A stretch of 49,380 bases of DNA from Gammaproteobacteria bacterium (GTDB lineage Bacteria > Pseudomonadota > Gammaproteobacteria > Arenicellales > Arenicellaceae), in assembly GCA_017854775.1 (NCBI GenBank), contig JAFMHC010000011.1, positions 1 to 49,380 of the forward strand, in the 5' to 3' direction. The translations under genes and the position numbers were made by a program. Below are positions 8,620 to 17,952 of this stretch, one piece after another; the stretch's first letter is position 1, and each line of letters starts with the position of its first letter. The notes beneath the pieces were generated by a model that saw nothing but the letters and a program-made list of their open reading frames with translations, was not told where the DNA came from and did no database searches.

Positions 8620-9606
8620 ATGCCATCCATTAACTTTTTATCATTGATTGCAGCCGCGTTTATCGCGCTCGTCATGCCCTCGGCCGTGCTTGCTGTTAAC
8701 CAACAATACAAAGACTGCCTCTTTCGTGCCATAGAGGGTGCCGACGACAATGTCACGCTTGGTGACCTAAGAGCAAAATGCGATGTGCAAGATCAACCTG
8801 AAGATAGCTTAGTCAATGATCGCCTTAAGCAGGATAAACGAAACACCCTAGAGCCATTTACAATCTTGTCTCACGAGCCAAACTACTTATTGCTTGCTAA
8901 CCATAATAGTAAGGGTTATCAAAACTCGCTAGATGATGCGTTCCTAGAGTTTGATGATCGGCGTTTAGATGACACCGAGGCGCAATTTCAAGTTAGTCTA
9001 AAGGTGCCTTTGGAGACTAATATATTCAATCGAGATATTGATCTCTATGGTGCCTATACGGTTCGCTCGTTTTGGCAAGTTTACAATACTGACGAATCAA
9101 GCCCGTTTCGGGAAACTAATCACGAGCCCGAGCTTTGGTTGCAAGCTTATCCGAACTGGCGGATATTTGGACTCAACAACGCGGTTGTTCGGCTTGGTAT
9201 TAACCATCAGTCGAATGGTCGGCCTGACCCTATATCTCGCAGTTGGAATAGGGTATTCGTTGACTTTATTCTTGCTAAAGATAATTTTGCCTTGAGCTTT
9301 AAGCCTTGGATTCGTGTTTCTGAAGATCGTGAAGATGACGATAACCCGGATATCACTGACTTTCTTGGCCACTACGAAATAAAAGGGCTGTATAAGAGTC
9401 GTAGCGGCCATCAATTTAGTCTGATGAGTCGTAACAACCTTGAGTCAGGGTTTGAGCGCGGTTCGATTGAAGCTGGTTGGAGTTTTCCACTCGGCCGGTG
9501 GCCTTATTTACGTGGTTATGTTCAGTACTTTAGAGGCTATGGAGAGAGCCTGCTTGACTATAATCAGAAAGCAAACTCAATCGGACTTGGCATCATGCTC
9601 AAGTAA
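8620..9606 (+). CDS. pldA: Outer-membrane phospholipase A1 (OMPLA)
   Basis: The 328-residue protein has a Sec signal peptide (residues 1-25, cleavage after VLA) and a beta-barrel C-terminal part. The catalytic triad of OMPLA is intact: His196 and Ser198 in NHQSNGR and Asn210 in RSWNR, with the same 14-residue His-Asn spacing as in E. coli PldA (His142/Ser144/Asn156). The enzyme hydrolyses acyl chains of phospholipids misplaced in the outer leaflet, is Ca2+-dependent and works as a dimer. An N-terminal extension of about 50 residues precedes the barrel (residues 26-78). It stands as a single gene, divergent from the CBS protein. Confidence 0.93.
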   Translation: MPSINFLSLIAAAFIALVMPSAVLAVNQQYKDCLFRAIEGADDNVTLGDLRAKCDVQDQPEDSLVNDRLKQDKRNTLEPFTILSHEPNYLLLANHNSKGYQNSLDDAFLEFDDRRLDDTEAQFQVSLKVPLETNIFNRDIDLYGAYTVRSFWQVYNTDESSPFRETNHEPELWLQAYPNWRIFGLNNAVVRLGINHQSNGRPDPISRSWNRVFVDFILAKDNFALSFKPWIRVSEDREDDDNPDITDFLGHYEIKGLYKSRSGHQFSLMSRNNLESGFERGSIEAGWSFPLGRWPYLRGYVQYFRGYGESLLDYNQKANSIGLGIMLK

Positions 9607-9718
9607 GAAGCCATATGAATTGAGCAATTGTTGGCTGTTAAACGCTGGTTTTATAGATATAGTAAACTTTGCTATTGTTCATTTAACTGTTAGAGATTCC
9701 AACATAATCGACTAAGCA

Positions 9719-10258
9719 ATGAAAAGGCCAAACTTTGTGAAAAAAAATCTAATATTAGTAGTTATCGCTTGTTCGAGCTGGTGCCTTTTTCCAGCCGCTG
9801 CCGTTGAGCCTGACAATGGCGTTAAAAAATGGCAGGAAGTAAAAAAAATTGACGGCGAGAAAGTAAATGTTCAGATGATCAGTAAGCCAATAAGCACAAC
9901 ATTTGATGCGCCTGCTACGCCGGTAGAATTGACCGCGTGCGCTGCCAATATTGTCACCGACTACTGGCAAGAGGATGACCTGATAAAGGTTGAAACGCTG
10001 GTTGAGAATACTCAGTGCGGGCCTTCGAAAGGTCGTTATACCGTCAAGGTTCGCACCCGAAATGATGCGGGTGACTTGAACACTAGTAAGTATCAAGAGC
10101 AATGGAGCCGTGACGATAACGGTGATATTAAAGCAATCCATACCTATAGTATGAATGGCCATAAGGAGCTAGTACGAGTGCGCATACAGCCGCCGTTCAA
10201 TGGTGCTTGTTTGTGTACTGGCGAGAACACCGACGGGCCTTCCGGACAGTCGAATTAG
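9719..10258 (+). CDS. Periplasmic protein of unknown function
   Basis: I do not recognise a family. The 179-residue frame starts with a basic segment and a hydrophobic stretch (NLILVVIACSSWCLF) ending near PAAAVEP, a likely Sec signal peptide. The mature part is hydrophilic and beta-rich, with four cysteines (CAAN, QCGP, CLC) that could form disulfides. Its spacing between pldA and the cyclotransferase-like gene, and same-strand reading, suggest a loose unit but no function. No strong Shine-Dalgarno precedes the ATG. Confidence 0.6.
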   Translation: MKRPNFVKKNLILVVIACSSWCLFPAAAVEPDNGVKKWQEVKKIDGEKVNVQMISKPISTTFDAPATPVELTACAANIVTDYWQEDDLIKVETLVENTQCGPSKGRYTVKVRTRNDAGDLNTSKYQEQWSRDDNGDIKAIHTYSMNGHKELVRVRIQPPFNGACLCTGENTDGPSGQSN

Positions 10259-10310
10259 GTATGCCGAGGGTGAGCATGTTAGATACAGTCGATAGCCTCA
10301 GCTAAATTTT

Positions 10311-10973
10311 ATGGATTATATTTTTGGATACGGCAGTCTTGTCAGCCGTTATAGCCGACAGCATTATTCGAAAATCCTCTCTGAAGCGACAGTGGCCACG
10401 GTAAAAGGGTGGTGCCGATCTTGGTGTGTGAGTTACCCAGACGAGGGCGCTACCTATGCCGGCGCATTACGGGACGACGTTGGTTTACTCAATGGGGTAT
10501 TAATAGCCACTGACATAGGTGAGGCGATTGCCGATCGAGAGCGCGGCTATCAGTTTACCAGGCTAAATATCGATGATCTTTTGATTGATAACTTAGCCGT
10601 TGGTGAGCCGAGTATTGGTGAGCCAGGCTTTGATGGGCAAGGGCGAGACAGCTTCGGGCTAAGTATTTCGCAGCAAGACCGAATATGGATATGCGAAACC
10701 TTGCAAGTCGATGCGGCAAGCCCAGAAAACCCGCTGCCTCAATCTTATGTTGATACGTGTATGAGCGGTTGCTTAGAATCCAAAGGAGTCGATGGTGCTA
10801 TTGAGTTCATTCAGCAGACTCGCGGCTGGGATTGCGTTTGGCTAAATGATCGTCACTTAGAACGCACGCCTAGATACCCTCGGTATACACCGATATCAAG
10901 CGAACAAGCAGGCTTGATCGACTCACTCTTAGAGCAACAAGGCGTGTTGAAGTTTCGACAGACATCGCCTTAA
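10311..10973 (+). CDS. Gamma-glutamylcyclotransferase-like (ChaC/GGCT superfamily) protein
   Basis: The N-terminus FGYGSLV (Gly6-Tyr7-Gly8-Ser9-Leu10) is the substrate-binding loop of the GGCT/ChaC fold. Glu77 in DRERGY fits the catalytic acid of that superfamily. Members release 5-oxoproline from gamma-glutamyl peptides such as glutathione, and others act on different gamma-glutamylamines. At 220 residues it matches the fold's usual length, followed by an extra C-terminal segment of about 80 residues. It is cytoplasmic (no signal). The exact substrate cannot be assigned from sequence alone. Confidence 0.8.
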   Translation: MDYIFGYGSLVSRYSRQHYSKILSEATVATVKGWCRSWCVSYPDEGATYAGALRDDVGLLNGVLIATDIGEAIADRERGYQFTRLNIDDLLIDNLAVGEPSIGEPGFDGQGRDSFGLSISQQDRIWICETLQVDAASPENPLPQSYVDTCMSGCLESKGVDGAIEFIQQTRGWDCVWLNDRHLERTPRYPRYTPISSEQAGLIDSLLEQQGVLKFRQTSP

Positions 10974-11323
10974 GTTTGTTCGCCACTGGTGACTTTTAGC
11001 AAGTTTGAGATAACTGAAACAGTGCTGCCAAGGTTAAGCTGTGCTGCCAGAGTTGCCAACAATAATCTGTTGTCGGTGCCTAGGTCATAGGTAAGTAGCA
11101 TTAGATCGGAAAAACGGGACTTAGGTCTGGGCCTTTGGTCTTAGCTTAATTGGACATTAGGTACTGCAGGTCTCTGCTACCATAGTGCACTAATAACGGG
11201 GGCGATTGAGGGGCGACTGGTTTGGGGATCAGGCTATCCTTAGTTGATTAAAGCATTTTTCTGCGTGTGATAAATAGGGGGCTGACAATGAGAGTGAGAC
11301 TGAAAGAAATATAAGTTATTGCA
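10974..11323. other. Intergenic region, no gene seen
   Basis: About 350 bases without a convincing frame. The phrase GTGCTGCCA occurs twice, near 11022 and 11041, as an imperfect 19-bp direct repeat. No hairpin with a T-run is obvious. Confidence 0.4.
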
Positions 11324-11566
11324 TTGAATACCGAAACCATTATTCTGCTGACTCAATTTGTTCGTTTAGCCAGAGTACGAGAGGGCGCTGAACTTCGAAT
11401 GCAACAGTCGGATATCGTTCACCGGGTATTCCAGTACGCGGCGATAACTGAAAACCCAGATTTAATCGTATTGTTTATGCACATCAAGAAATCAATGCGC
11501 AAATACATTCAAAAAAGTAGACTCGAACGACCATCCTTCAATCTGTATGAAGATGCTGTTGCCTAA
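11324..11566 (+). CDS. Small hypothetical protein upstream of AraC-type regulator
   Basis: An 80-residue frame starting with TTG, with no close Shine-Dalgarno. The first internal ATG would remove 25 residues. The peptide is helical in character (LLTQFVRLARVREGAEL, then a basic KKSMRKYIQKSRLER segment) and has no signal or transmembrane stretch. I do not recognise a family. It could be a short regulator or scaffold read before the AraC gene 147 bases downstream, or a chance frame. Confidence 0.4.
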   Translation: MNTETIILLTQFVRLARVREGAELRMQQSDIVHRVFQYAAITENPDLIVLFMHIKKSMRKYIQKSRLERPSFNLYEDAVA

Positions 11567-11713
11567 ATTAGCGTGTCTAGGTTGATGGAGTTCTGTTATC
11601 AGCGCTGCTGTCATTAAAGACGCTGCTATATATTATTAATGCTACTGTCTATCAACTTGACGCTATCCTAGGGTGGGTTGCTGAGTTAGTAAATTAAGAT
11701 GATAGAAGCGTAA

Positions 11714-12760
11714 ATGACTACTGATTTGTATGGCATCAATGACGATGCAGCGCTCGCTGTAAACCCTAACTCGCGGCCATTCATAAGCAATAAGTTCTTG
11801 ATCCATCTTGATCGAATTTACCTCGAACGAGGAGGCGACTTCGTTAATGTTTTGACTCGAGCCGGCCTTTCGTATGAAACCCTTATAAGTGAGCATTTGA
11901 TGGTTCCTTTTGAACATCATAATCGCATGCTTGAATTGTCTGAGAAAGAGCTGGGTCTTGAGCCGCTGGGCTTGATACTAGCAACTCGTCAACAGGTAGC
12001 CCACCTAGCCCCTTTATTCGAGATTTTGCTAAATAAAGCAACGGTTGCAGAGTCGATTTTGGCATTAAGCGAAAATCTTCACGTTGTAGCCCAAGGCTTG
12101 GAGGCTGTACTCAAGGTCGATGATAAATTTGCCCGCGTCGAGATGAGAACTAATCATTCATTTCTCTCTGAAAGTTCTATTTTCCACGACCATGCGGCGG
12201 GCCTGTTGGCTCAGTATTTACGCTGGATTGTCGGCCGCGAATTCAAAATGGCATCAGTCGCAATCCCCCATTCTGAGCCACGTGATTTGAGCCGGTTTAG
12301 GTCTTTTTTCGGCTGTCCTGTAAGTTTCGGTGACAGCCATATAGCAATTTGCTTCGATAAAGATGTTTTACAGAAACCGGTTGTGGGCGAAAGAGACAAT
12401 TTAAACCGTCAATACAACGAAGTGCTCGAGTGGGATCGTAGTGCAAGTTTATTGGCTAAAGTGCGTAATATTATTCGACGAGATCTTGTAATAGGGGCTA
12501 CCAATATTAGCTATGTCTCTGGCGCCATGAAACTGTCGAAACGCACACTTCAGCGTCGGCTTCGTGAACGAAATACCAGTTTTCATAAGCAACTTGACTC
12601 CGTGAGGGCAGGCTTAGCGCGCCAGTTTATCTATCAAAAAGATATGGACTTGGCCGAAATCGCATCGCGATTGAGCTATGCTGAACAAGCAAGTTTCACT
12701 CATGCCTTCGTGCGGTGGTATGGCAAGCCTCCTAGCGAGTGGCGTACATTGTTGGTTTAA
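11714..12760 (+). CDS. AraC-family transcriptional regulator (Arabinose_bd-type sensor domain)
   Basis: A 348-residue cytoplasmic protein. Residues about 35-220 match the arabinose-binding-like N-terminal domain found in OruR/ArgR-type AraC regulators (PFEHHNRMLELSEKELG, HDHAAGLLAQYLRWIVGREF). Residues about 250-345 hold the double helix-turn-helix: MKLSKRTLQRRLRERNTSF, then LAEIASRLSYAEQASFTHAF followed by RWYGKPPSEWR. Such regulators respond to a small molecule and usually activate an adjacent catabolic gene. The TonB receptor 166 bases downstream and the PQQ dehydrogenase after it are the likely targets. Confidence 0.9.
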   Translation: MTTDLYGINDDAALAVNPNSRPFISNKFLIHLDRIYLERGGDFVNVLTRAGLSYETLISEHLMVPFEHHNRMLELSEKELGLEPLGLILATRQQVAHLAPLFEILLNKATVAESILALSENLHVVAQGLEAVLKVDDKFARVEMRTNHSFLSESSIFHDHAAGLLAQYLRWIVGREFKMASVAIPHSEPRDLSRFRSFFGCPVSFGDSHIAICFDKDVLQKPVVGERDNLNRQYNEVLEWDRSASLLAKVRNIIRRDLVIGATNISYVSGAMKLSKRTLQRRLRERNTSFHKQLDSVRAGLARQFIYQKDMDLAEIASRLSYAEQASFTHAFVRWYGKPPSEWRTLLV

Positions 12761-12926
12761 ATAGTCAATTTGTCTGCCAAAAATGAAAACTATTGGCGCG
12801 AATTATCAACTCAAAATCGTTGCAATTGACTATTCTAAAGTCTGTTGCTGACACCGCATGGTAAACAGATATTAAAAGCTGGTAAGTGTCATCAATTTCA
12901 TAAACATAAAAATTAATGAGGATGAG

Positions 12927-15413
12927 ATGTCAAACTGTTCCAATAGCAAACCAGCAATGCTGGTTAAGAGCCTAGTTGCTCTAGCCGTTTTTGCGGCTAC
13001 TTCTGTCGCGTCTGCGCAAATCGAAGAAATCGTGGTAACCGCAACCAAGCGTGCTGAGAGCCTTCAGGACGTTCCAATATCGATGGTCGCTTTGTCAGGT
13101 GAGGCTATTAAAAATTTAGGCATCACTCGAGGTGAAGAGTTTACCGCCGACATTCCGGCTGTCACTATCGCTCAAAACCCGATCAGTAACTTTGTATTCA
13201 TTCGCGGTATTGGTACCTCTGGCAGTAATGCGGGTATCGAACAGTCTGTGTCAATCTTTCACGATGGCATCTATATGGGGCGCCACCAACTTTCGCGCTC
13301 GCCATTTATGGATTTAGAGCGAGTCGAGGTATTGCGTGGCCCGCAAGGAATCTTATTTGGTAAAAATACAATCGGAGGTGCGATGCATGTAATCGCAGCC
13401 AAGCCGACACAAGAATTGGAAGGTTCGGTTAGCGCCTTAATCGGCAGTGACGGTGAGCAAGAGCTTACTGGCGTTATTTCCGGTGCGTTAAGTGATACTG
13501 TTCGCGCAAGACTCGCGGTCAGAAGTTACGAATACGATGGTTTCTTAGACAACGTTATTACCCAGCAAGATGGGCCTCAGCGTGAGGATAAAACTTTTCG
13601 TGCGCAGATAGAGTGGGACGCATCTGATTCATTAAGAATTTCAGCAAAATTAGAGTCGAGCACTTATGAGCAGAGCCAGCAATCGACCCAGCTCGGTGTT
13701 GCTAACCCGTTTGATGCAGGCGCGGCGGCTATAAGCGGGCTAAATCAAGCCTTAGTCGCAGCAGCGACCGGCGGTAATGGGGTAGAGGGTTTGGACGGTG
13801 AGCGCGCAGTCGATAATGACGGTGGTGCTTTGTTAGGACGAGTAGTCCCGAGTTTTGCCGGTATTGGTGGCTTCCCATCAAAACCCGAATTGAGTAATAA
13901 TAATACTGATGTCGGGTCGATTACCGCAGACTGGGATATCGGCGGCCATACTATCACCTCGATTACCGGCTTTGCGCAATACGATTTTCGTGATATTTGC
14001 GATTGCGATTTCGCCGCGCTGCCACTGATCCAAGTTGATGCTACAGAAGATTATCAGCAATTTAGTCAAGAGTTCAGACTTACCTCGCCAGCGGGCGAAA
14101 CTCTGGAATATATCGCCGGTTTGTATTATCAAGATGCTGACCTCGATTACCGCTCAGTTGAAGGTTTTGGCACCGCACTGCTTACGCCTGCGGGGCTACC
14201 GACGGTGTTATTTCCGAACATGACGCGCGATTATCGCTTTGTTCAAGAACAGGAAACTAAAGCTGTTTTTGGTCAACTTAAATGGAATTTTGCTGATGCT
14301 ACCCGAGCAACCGTCGGTCTTAGATACTCAGACGAAAGCAAGAACGCTAATCATCGCCTTGATACCTTTTTTACTGCAGGCCAAGATTACAGCTCATTAG
14401 CTGGTCTTCCTGCGGGCAGTTTAGCGTTCGGCAATAGCCCTGAAGAATTTGACCGCTTTTTGGCAACACCGGCTTTGGCGCAAGCGGCCGGTATTGCCCA
14501 AGTCGCTATTCTGCAGAATGCATTGGGTACCTTTGAGCATGATATTACCCGACAACGTGACGAGGACTTTATAACCTGGTCGTTGGGTCTACAGCATGAC
14601 TTCAGCGATGAAACTATGGGTTTCGCGACTATTTCAACCGGTGTCAAAGGCGGTGGTTTTGATGCACGGTTCTTACGTCGAAATAACGATCCGTTTTTCG
14701 AATTTGAAGAAGAAGAAGTGCTTAACTACGAAGTCGGTTTTAAGAGCTCGCTACTTGAGGACAACCTACAGCTAAATGCAACTGCGTTCTTCTCTACGGT
14801 CGAGAACTACCAAGTAAGTATTTTTGATGGTGCGACGGCCTTTTTCGTGCAAAACGCAGCTGAGGTAGAATCAAAGGGTGTTGAAGTCGACCTTAAATGG
14901 CTAGCAAGCGATAATTTCTTGCTTAGCTTCTCAGGCGTTTATTTAAACGCTGAGTATTCAAGTTTTCCTAACGCGCCTTGTTTCTCCGGCTCGGATGCTA
15001 ATAATCGCGGTAATTGTATCGGTCGCGGCACGGCCTCAGCGTTTCGTGATGCCAGCGGTGAGACCAACATGTTCTCTCCTGAATTTAGCTTTAATCTGAA
15101 TCTTGATTACAACATGGAGCTGTCTAATAACTGGGAACTGAGAGGCGTTGCAAACATCAACTACTCGGATGATTTTCTGGCGGCTTCCGATCTTGATCCG
15201 ATTTATGCCGGCGTCGAGGGCTTTACCAAGCTTGACCTTCGCCTTAGCTTATCGAGCCTAGATGGTAAGTGGGATTTTGCATTACTCGGTAAGAACTTGA
15301 CTGAGGAATTCTCAAGCGGAAGTAGTAACGATCAGCCATTGGTGCCAGGCAACGGTTATGTGTCTACCGATCGCTTGCGTTCTATTGCAGCACAAGCTAC
15401 ATATCGTTTCTAG
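12927..15413 (+). CDS. TonB-dependent outer-membrane receptor
   Basis: The 828-residue protein has a signal peptide (residues 1-30, ending ATSVASA), a TonB box IEEIVVTATKR right after it, and a plug domain (VPISMVALSGEAIKNLGI, FIRGIG, RVEVLRGPQGILFGKNTIGG). A large beta-barrel ends in the aromatic TYRF terminus expected for Bam recognition. A good ribosome-binding site (AGGATGAG) precedes the ATG. It imports a ligand too big or scarce for porins using TonB/ExbBD energy. The AraC regulator in front and PQQ dehydrogenase behind suggest an organic substrate or PQQ itself. The receptor subtype cannot be fixed from sequence. Confidence 0.92.
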   Translation: MSNCSNSKPAMLVKSLVALAVFAATSVASAQIEEIVVTATKRAESLQDVPISMVALSGEAIKNLGITRGEEFTADIPAVTIAQNPISNFVFIRGIGTSGSNAGIEQSVSIFHDGIYMGRHQLSRSPFMDLERVEVLRGPQGILFGKNTIGGAMHVIAAKPTQELEGSVSALIGSDGEQELTGVISGALSDTVRARLAVRSYEYDGFLDNVITQQDGPQREDKTFRAQIEWDASDSLRISAKLESSTYEQSQQSTQLGVANPFDAGAAAISGLNQALVAAATGGNGVEGLDGERAVDNDGGALLGRVVPSFAGIGGFPSKPELSNNNTDVGSITADWDIGGHTITSITGFAQYDFRDICDCDFAALPLIQVDATEDYQQFSQEFRLTSPAGETLEYIAGLYYQDADLDYRSVEGFGTALLTPAGLPTVLFPNMTRDYRFVQEQETKAVFGQLKWNFADATRATVGLRYSDESKNANHRLDTFFTAGQDYSSLAGLPAGSLAFGNSPEEFDRFLATPALAQAAGIAQVAILQNALGTFEHDITRQRDEDFITWSLGLQHDFSDETMGFATISTGVKGGGFDARFLRRNNDPFFEFEEEEVLNYEVGFKSSLLEDNLQLNATAFFSTVENYQVSIFDGATAFFVQNAAEVESKGVEVDLKWLASDNFLLSFSGVYLNAEYSSFPNAPCFSGSDANNRGNCIGRGTASAFRDASGETNMFSPEFSFNLNLDYNMELSNNWELRGVANINYSDDFLAASDLDPIYAGVEGFTKLDLRLSLSSLDGKWDFALLGKNLTEEFSSGSSNDQPLVPGNGYVSTDRLRSIAAQATYRF

Positions 15414-15448
15414 CCAGCTAACCGTCTCTGTTAAAATTAACAAGGGCA

Positions 15449-15482
15449 CAAGATACGGTTGACGGTTGTTAACCGTATCTTG
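15449..15482. terminator. Perfect 12-bp hairpin after the TonB receptor gene
   Basis: CAAGATACGGTT (15449-15460) pairs perfectly with AACCGTATCTTG (15471-15482) around a 10-base loop. There is no T-run behind it, so it may act as a transcript stabiliser or processing site as much as a terminator, separating receptor and dehydrogenase expression. Confidence 0.55.
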
Positions 15483-15496
15483 CTTAGAAAGAGGCG

Positions 15497-15526
15497 TCAA
15501 CAAACCAGACCTCAACAAACCAGGCC
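15497..15526. repeat. Two tandem 15-bp repeats
   Basis: TCAACAAACCAGACC at 15497-15511 is followed at once by TCAACAAACCAGGCC at 15512-15526, one mismatch. A small inverted repeat CCGGT/ACCGG lies directly behind. One of several 15-bp tandem duplications in the window. Confidence 0.7.
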
Positions 15527-15640
15527 GGTAAAAACCGGACCCTTTAAAAATTAGGCGTCGTTGTCTGCATGGATAGTAGTGACGACTCCATTAACGTCAT
15601 TGGCCTAGCGTTGATTCGCGGCCACAACACGGTTAACAAT

Positions 15641-17815
15641 ATGAAATTTGCATCAACTATTTCGATCCTTTGCTTAACTACTTTGGCTGCCTGTGCTGAT
15701 CAACAAAAGGCCGAAGATTCAGCTGCTCTGAAAACTGAGCCGGTAGCAGTAGAAACACCAAGTACTGTTGAGAAGCGAACAGCGGTGAATCGCGACACTA
15801 TTATTGAGGCTAGCTCTAGCGGTTGGCGCTCACATGGCCGAACCTACTCAGAACAACGACATTCGCCGTTAAATGCTATTAATGCCGAGAATGTCACTGA
15901 TTTAGGTCTGGCATGGTCATTCGATCTCGGTTCTAGTCGAGGGATAGAGGCCACTCCAATTGTTCACGATGGAGTGATATACGTCACCGCAACGTGGAAC
16001 AAAGTGCATGCTCTGGATGCCAAAACTGGCCAGAACTTGTGGAGCTTCGATCCTCAAATAGATAAGGAGCAGGCGGCCAAAGGCTGCTGTGACGTTATTA
16101 ACCGCGGTGTTGCAATTTGGGGCAACTCGGTTTTCACCGCAACAATGGATGGCCGCTTAATTTCACTGGACGCTAAAACTGGCGTTACCAACTGGGATAT
16201 TAATACCATTGATAAAACCAAGCCATACACTATCTCTGGCGCACCACGTATTATCGATGGCAAGGTTATAATTGGTAATGGCGGTGCCGAGTTAGGCGTG
16301 CGTGGTTATATAACGGCTTATGCGGCTGATAGCGGCAAGCAACTATGGCGTTTCTACACCGTACCAGGCAACCCTGAAGATGGTTTTGAGAACGCTACTA
16401 TGGAAATGGCGGCAAAGACTTGGACCGGCGAGTACTGGCAAGCTGGCGCCGGCGGAACCGCTTGGGATTCGATGGCGTATGACCCTGAGCTTGATCTTCT
16501 TTACATTGGCGTTGGTAATGGCTCGCCTTGGAACCACAGTATTCGCAGCCCTGAAGGAGGAGACAACCTATTTCTGTCGTCGATTGTGGCGGTCAGGCCA
16601 AGCACTGGGGAATATGTCTGGCACTATCAAACAACACCGGCTGATAATTGGGATTACACCGCAACTCAGCATATGATTCTTGCCGAGCTAGAGCTTGACG
16701 GTAAGCCAAGGAAAGTGATCATGCAAGCACCGAAGAACGGTTTCTTCTACGTGCTCGATCGCGAAACAGGTGAATTCATTTCGGCTAATAATTTTGTGCC
16801 GGTAACGTGGGCTACTCATATAGACCCAATCAGCGGCCGTCCGGTTGAAACTGATGCCGCACGTTATTCAGGTAAAGCACCGTCTATCCAATTGCCAGGG
16901 CCGCTCGGCGCGCATAACTGGCAGCCTATGTCGTACAGCCCAGATACCGGTTTGGTTTATATTCCGGCGCAAGAGGCGCCTTGGGCCTATGTCGATAAGC
17001 TCGATTATAAGTTTACCGACGGTACGTGGAATACTGGCGTTGACTTTGTGTACGGTGGTTTACCAACAGACAAAGCGGTGTTTAAAGCGGCTAAGGCGTC
17101 ACTCAAAGGCCGGCTGATTGCATGGAACCCGGTAACCCAAAAAGAAGTATGGCGACACGAATATAAAGGACCTTGGAACGGAGGTGTATTGTCGACCTCT
17201 GGAAACGTGGTTTTTCAAGGCGCTGCAGATGCTCATTTTGCCGCCTTCAGCGCTGATACGGGCGAGCCGCTCTGGAAGTTCTTTACTCAAACCGGTGTTA
17301 TGGCAGCGCCGATAACCTATGAATTGGAAGGCGAGCAATACGTTGCGGTTGCATCGGGCTGGGGCGGAGGCTATGTGCTTGGCGTTGGCGGCGTGTTACC
17401 CACTGGTAGCACGGCGAAGATCGGCCGATTAATGGTGTTTAAGCTGGGTGCAAGCGGAGAGCTACCCGCTATCGATAAATCTGATATGACCTTACCGGTA
17501 ATTCCTAAACCATTGAGGGTAACTGACGAGGTCGTGCAGCAGGGCGCGTATGCTTACGCCAATAATTGCGGTATCTGTCATGGTGATCAAGCGTTTTCCT
17601 CAGGCTTAGTCCCTAACCTGCGCTATTCGGTCATCACCACGAGCCAAGAAGCGTGGAGTAATGTTGTTTCAAATGGAGCTTTAGCGAAACAAGGTATGCC
17701 TAACTTTGGCAAAGTGTTAGATGCTCAAACAGTCGAAGCAATACGCGCCTATGTGATTAGTGAAGCAAACAGTGGCCGAGACAAAGCATTTTACGACTCG
17801 GCCAGTGCCGATTGA
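15641..17815 (+). CDS. PQQ-dependent quinohaemoprotein alcohol dehydrogenase (lipoprotein)
   Basis: The start at 15641 is preferred over the frame's first ATG at 15569 because it gives a lipoprotein signal with lipobox LAAC (Cys18). The body is an eight-bladed PQQ propeller with tryptophan-docking motifs, the vicinal disulfide Cys149-Cys150, and the catalytic Asp338 in NWDYT. Thr340 stands where lanthanide-dependent enzymes carry Asp, so a Ca2+ type is predicted. The C-terminal cytochrome c domain has CGICH (Cys643, Cys646, His647). It oxidises alcohols in the periplasm and passes electrons through haem c to the respiratory chain. It follows the TonB receptor on the same strand and is probably controlled by the AraC regulator at 11714. 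The substrate is unknown. Confidence 0.9.
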   Translation: MKFASTISILCLTTLAACADQQKAEDSAALKTEPVAVETPSTVEKRTAVNRDTIIEASSSGWRSHGRTYSEQRHSPLNAINAENVTDLGLAWSFDLGSSRGIEATPIVHDGVIYVTATWNKVHALDAKTGQNLWSFDPQIDKEQAAKGCCDVINRGVAIWGNSVFTATMDGRLISLDAKTGVTNWDINTIDKTKPYTISGAPRIIDGKVIIGNGGAELGVRGYITAYAADSGKQLWRFYTVPGNPEDGFENATMEMAAKTWTGEYWQAGAGGTAWDSMAYDPELDLLYIGVGNGSPWNHSIRSPEGGDNLFLSSIVAVRPSTGEYVWHYQTTPADNWDYTATQHMILAELELDGKPRKVIMQAPKNGFFYVLDRETGEFISANNFVPVTWATHIDPISGRPVETDAARYSGKAPSIQLPGPLGAHNWQPMSYSPDTGLVYIPAQEAPWAYVDKLDYKFTDGTWNTGVDFVYGGLPTDKAVFKAAKASLKGRLIAWNPVTQKEVWRHEYKGPWNGGVLSTSGNVVFQGAADAHFAAFSADTGEPLWKFFTQTGVMAAPITYELEGEQYVAVASGWGGGYVLGVGGVLPTGSTAKIGRLMVFKLGASGELPAIDKSDMTLPVIPKPLRVTDEVVQQGAYAYANNCGICHGDQAFSSGLVPNLRYSVITTSQEAWSNVVSNGALAKQGMPNFGKVLDAQTVEAIRAYVISEANSGRDKAFYDSASAD

Positions 17816-17952
17816 CCTTATGGAAAGTTCGCAGACTGAGTCTTTAATCGATTGCTTAAGCTTCGGAAATAGACCTGATATTTGATAAATTTCGTTGTTT
17901 AAACTGGCATCTTGCGCGCTATGTTTAGCCGAGCCAAGGGCATGATATAAGT

